Positions 4,767 to 5,661 of a DNA stretch of 5,661 nucleotides are shown here, piece by piece. How positions within the stretch are numbered: position 1 is the stretch's first letter; the number at the start of each line of letters is the position of its first letter. The notes beneath the pieces were generated by a model. That model was not told where the DNA came from, made no database searches, and was given only the letters and a program-made list of their open reading frames with translations. The position numbers were made by a program, and so were the translations under genes. This stretch comes from an uncultured Prevotellaceae bacterium. Lineage in GTDB: Bacteria; Bacteroidota; Bacteroidia; Bacteroidales; Bacteroidaceae. The stretch is from assembly GCA_937915745.1 (NCBI GenBank), contig CALGGJ010000017.1:1-5661 (forward strand), given 5' to 3'.

Positions 4767-5661
4767 ATGGCAACATTAGATTTGACAAAGTATGGCATCA
4801 CCGGCAGTAAGGTGATAGCCCACAACCCATCGTATGAAACCCTTTACGAGGCAGAGGTTGACCCGAAGCTCGAGGGCTATGAGAAAGGTAAGGAGACTGA
4901 ACTGGGAGCAGTTAACGTGATGACCGGTATCTTCACTGGCCGTTCGCCTAAAGACAAGTATATTGTCGATGATGCCCAGAGCCACGACAAGGTGTGGTGG
5001 ACAACTGATGAATACAAGAACGACAACCACCCTATGACCGAAGCCGTATGGGCCAAGGTGAAGGAAATCGCCATCAAGGAACTCTCAAACAAAGAGCTCT
5101 ACGTGGTTGACGCATTCTGCGGAGCCAACGAGGCAACCCGCCTGGCAGTACGATTCATCGTCGAGGTTGCATGGCAGGCACACTTCGTTGAGAACATGTT
5201 TATCAAGCCTACAGCAGAAGAACTGGCCAACTTTGAGCCTAACTTCGTTATTTACAACGCATCGAAGGCAAAGGTTGACGACTACAAGGCACTTGGTCTG
5301 AACTCAGAGACTTGCGTGGCATTCAACACCACAAGCCGCGAGCAGGTAATCATCAACACATGGTATGGCGGCGAGATGAAGAAAGGCATGTTCTCAATGC
5401 AGAACTACTACCTCCCACTCCAGGGCATCGCATCAATGCACTGCTCGGCCAACACCGATATGGAAGGCAAGAACACAGCCATCTTCTTCGGCCTCTCGGG
5501 CACTGGCAAGACCACACTCTCTACCGACCCTAAGCGTCTGCTCATTGGCGACGACGAACACGGATGGGACGACGAAGGCGTGTTCAACCTCGAAGGCGGA
5601 TGCTATGCCAAGGTAATCAACCTCGACAAAGAAAGCGAACCCGACATCTACAATGCCATAC
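4767..5661 (+). CDS. pckA: ATP-dependent phosphoenolpyruvate carboxykinase, N-terminal part (cut by window end)
   Basis: The enzyme interconverts oxaloacetate + ATP and phosphoenolpyruvate + CO2 + ADP in the cytoplasm. In Bacteroidales it commonly runs in the carboxylating direction, fixing CO2 on the route to succinate and propionate. The window holds 298 codons, a little over half of the usual 535-540. Visible motifs are TGRSPKDKY with R59 (E. coli R65, substrate binding), GEMKKG with K205/K206 (K213, metal), SMHCSAN with H225 (H232, metal), the P-loop GLSGTGKTT at 242-250 with K248 (K254), and IGDDEHGW with D262/D263 (D269). All expected catalytic residues in this part are present, and one extra residue lies between the His and the P-loop compared with E. 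coli. The start at 4767 gives the usual short N-terminus. The ATG lacks an SD and follows an A-rich leader, as is common in this phylum. It is separated from the transporter run by two terminators and has its own probable promoter. Confidence 0.97.
   Translation, partial: MATLDLTKYGITGSKVIAHNPSYETLYEAEVDPKLEGYEKGKETELGAVNVMTGIFTGRSPKDKYIVDDAQSHDKVWWTTDEYKNDNHPMTEAVWAKVKEIAIKELSNKELYVVDAFCGANEATRLAVRFIVEVAWQAHFVENMFIKPTAEELANFEPNFVIYNASKAKVDDYKALGLNSETCVAFNTTSREQVIINTWYGGEMKKGMFSMQNYYLPLQGIASMHCSANTDMEGKNTAIFFGLSGTGKTTLSTDPKRLLIGDDEHGWDDEGVFNLEGGCYAKVINLDKESEPDIYNAI

Overview
The window looks like chromosome from a Bacteroidales bacterium (Prevotella, Bacteroides or Muribaculaceae type). The evidence is AT-rich start regions with almost no Shine-Dalgarno sequences, two TAnnTTTG boxes that match the Bacteroidetes sigma -7 element, and a Bacteroidetes-type ATP-dependent PckA. 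The genus cannot be settled from the sequence alone. All supported genes lie on the + strand.

Region 1 (1-178) is non-coding. It holds a run of about 98 bp of C/T-rich tandem repeats with a 20-bp period and no A on the + strand, then a short perfect hairpin.

Region 2 (179-3939) is a tight run of four genes. They are a CYTH/triphosphate-tunnel protein, a small VanZ-like membrane protein, and two paralogous transporters of the neurotransmitter:sodium symporter (NSS/SLC6) family. The VanZ gene follows the CYTH gene by 14 bp, and the first NSS gene starts 31 bp inside the VanZ gene. The second NSS gene follows after a 166-bp gap holding two near-identical 19-bp repeats. Each repeat contains an SD-like AAGGTG and an ATG opening a 7-8 codon mini-ORF, and the last mini-ORF overlaps the second NSS start by ATGA. 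A strong intrinsic terminator closes the run at 3966-3996. The two NSS proteins probably import amino acids with Na+; their substrates are not readable from sequence. No functional link between them and the CYTH or VanZ proteins is evident beyond probable co-transcription.

Region 3 (3940-4766) is an 827-bp gap with no convincing protein gene but much structure. It contains two copies of a TTTCAA-N2-TTGAAA palindrome, an exact TAACTTTG box, and about 150 nt further on a 14-bp GNRA-capped hairpin with a T tract. The box and hairpin could bound a small RNA or abortive leader of roughly 185 nt. There are also three different perfect two-copy tandem repeats (12, 21 and 25 bp periods), and a second -7 box (TACCTTTG) centred inside a perfect 8-bp inverted repeat upstream of pckA.

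Region 4 (4767-5661) is the first 298 codons of pckA, ATP-dependent phosphoenolpyruvate carboxykinase, cut by the window end.

Most of the window is ordinary metabolism and transport. The points most worth following are the candidate small RNA at about 4074-4258, the repeated mini-cistrons between the NSS genes, and the dyad around the pckA promoter. No clearly new multi-gene system is visible.
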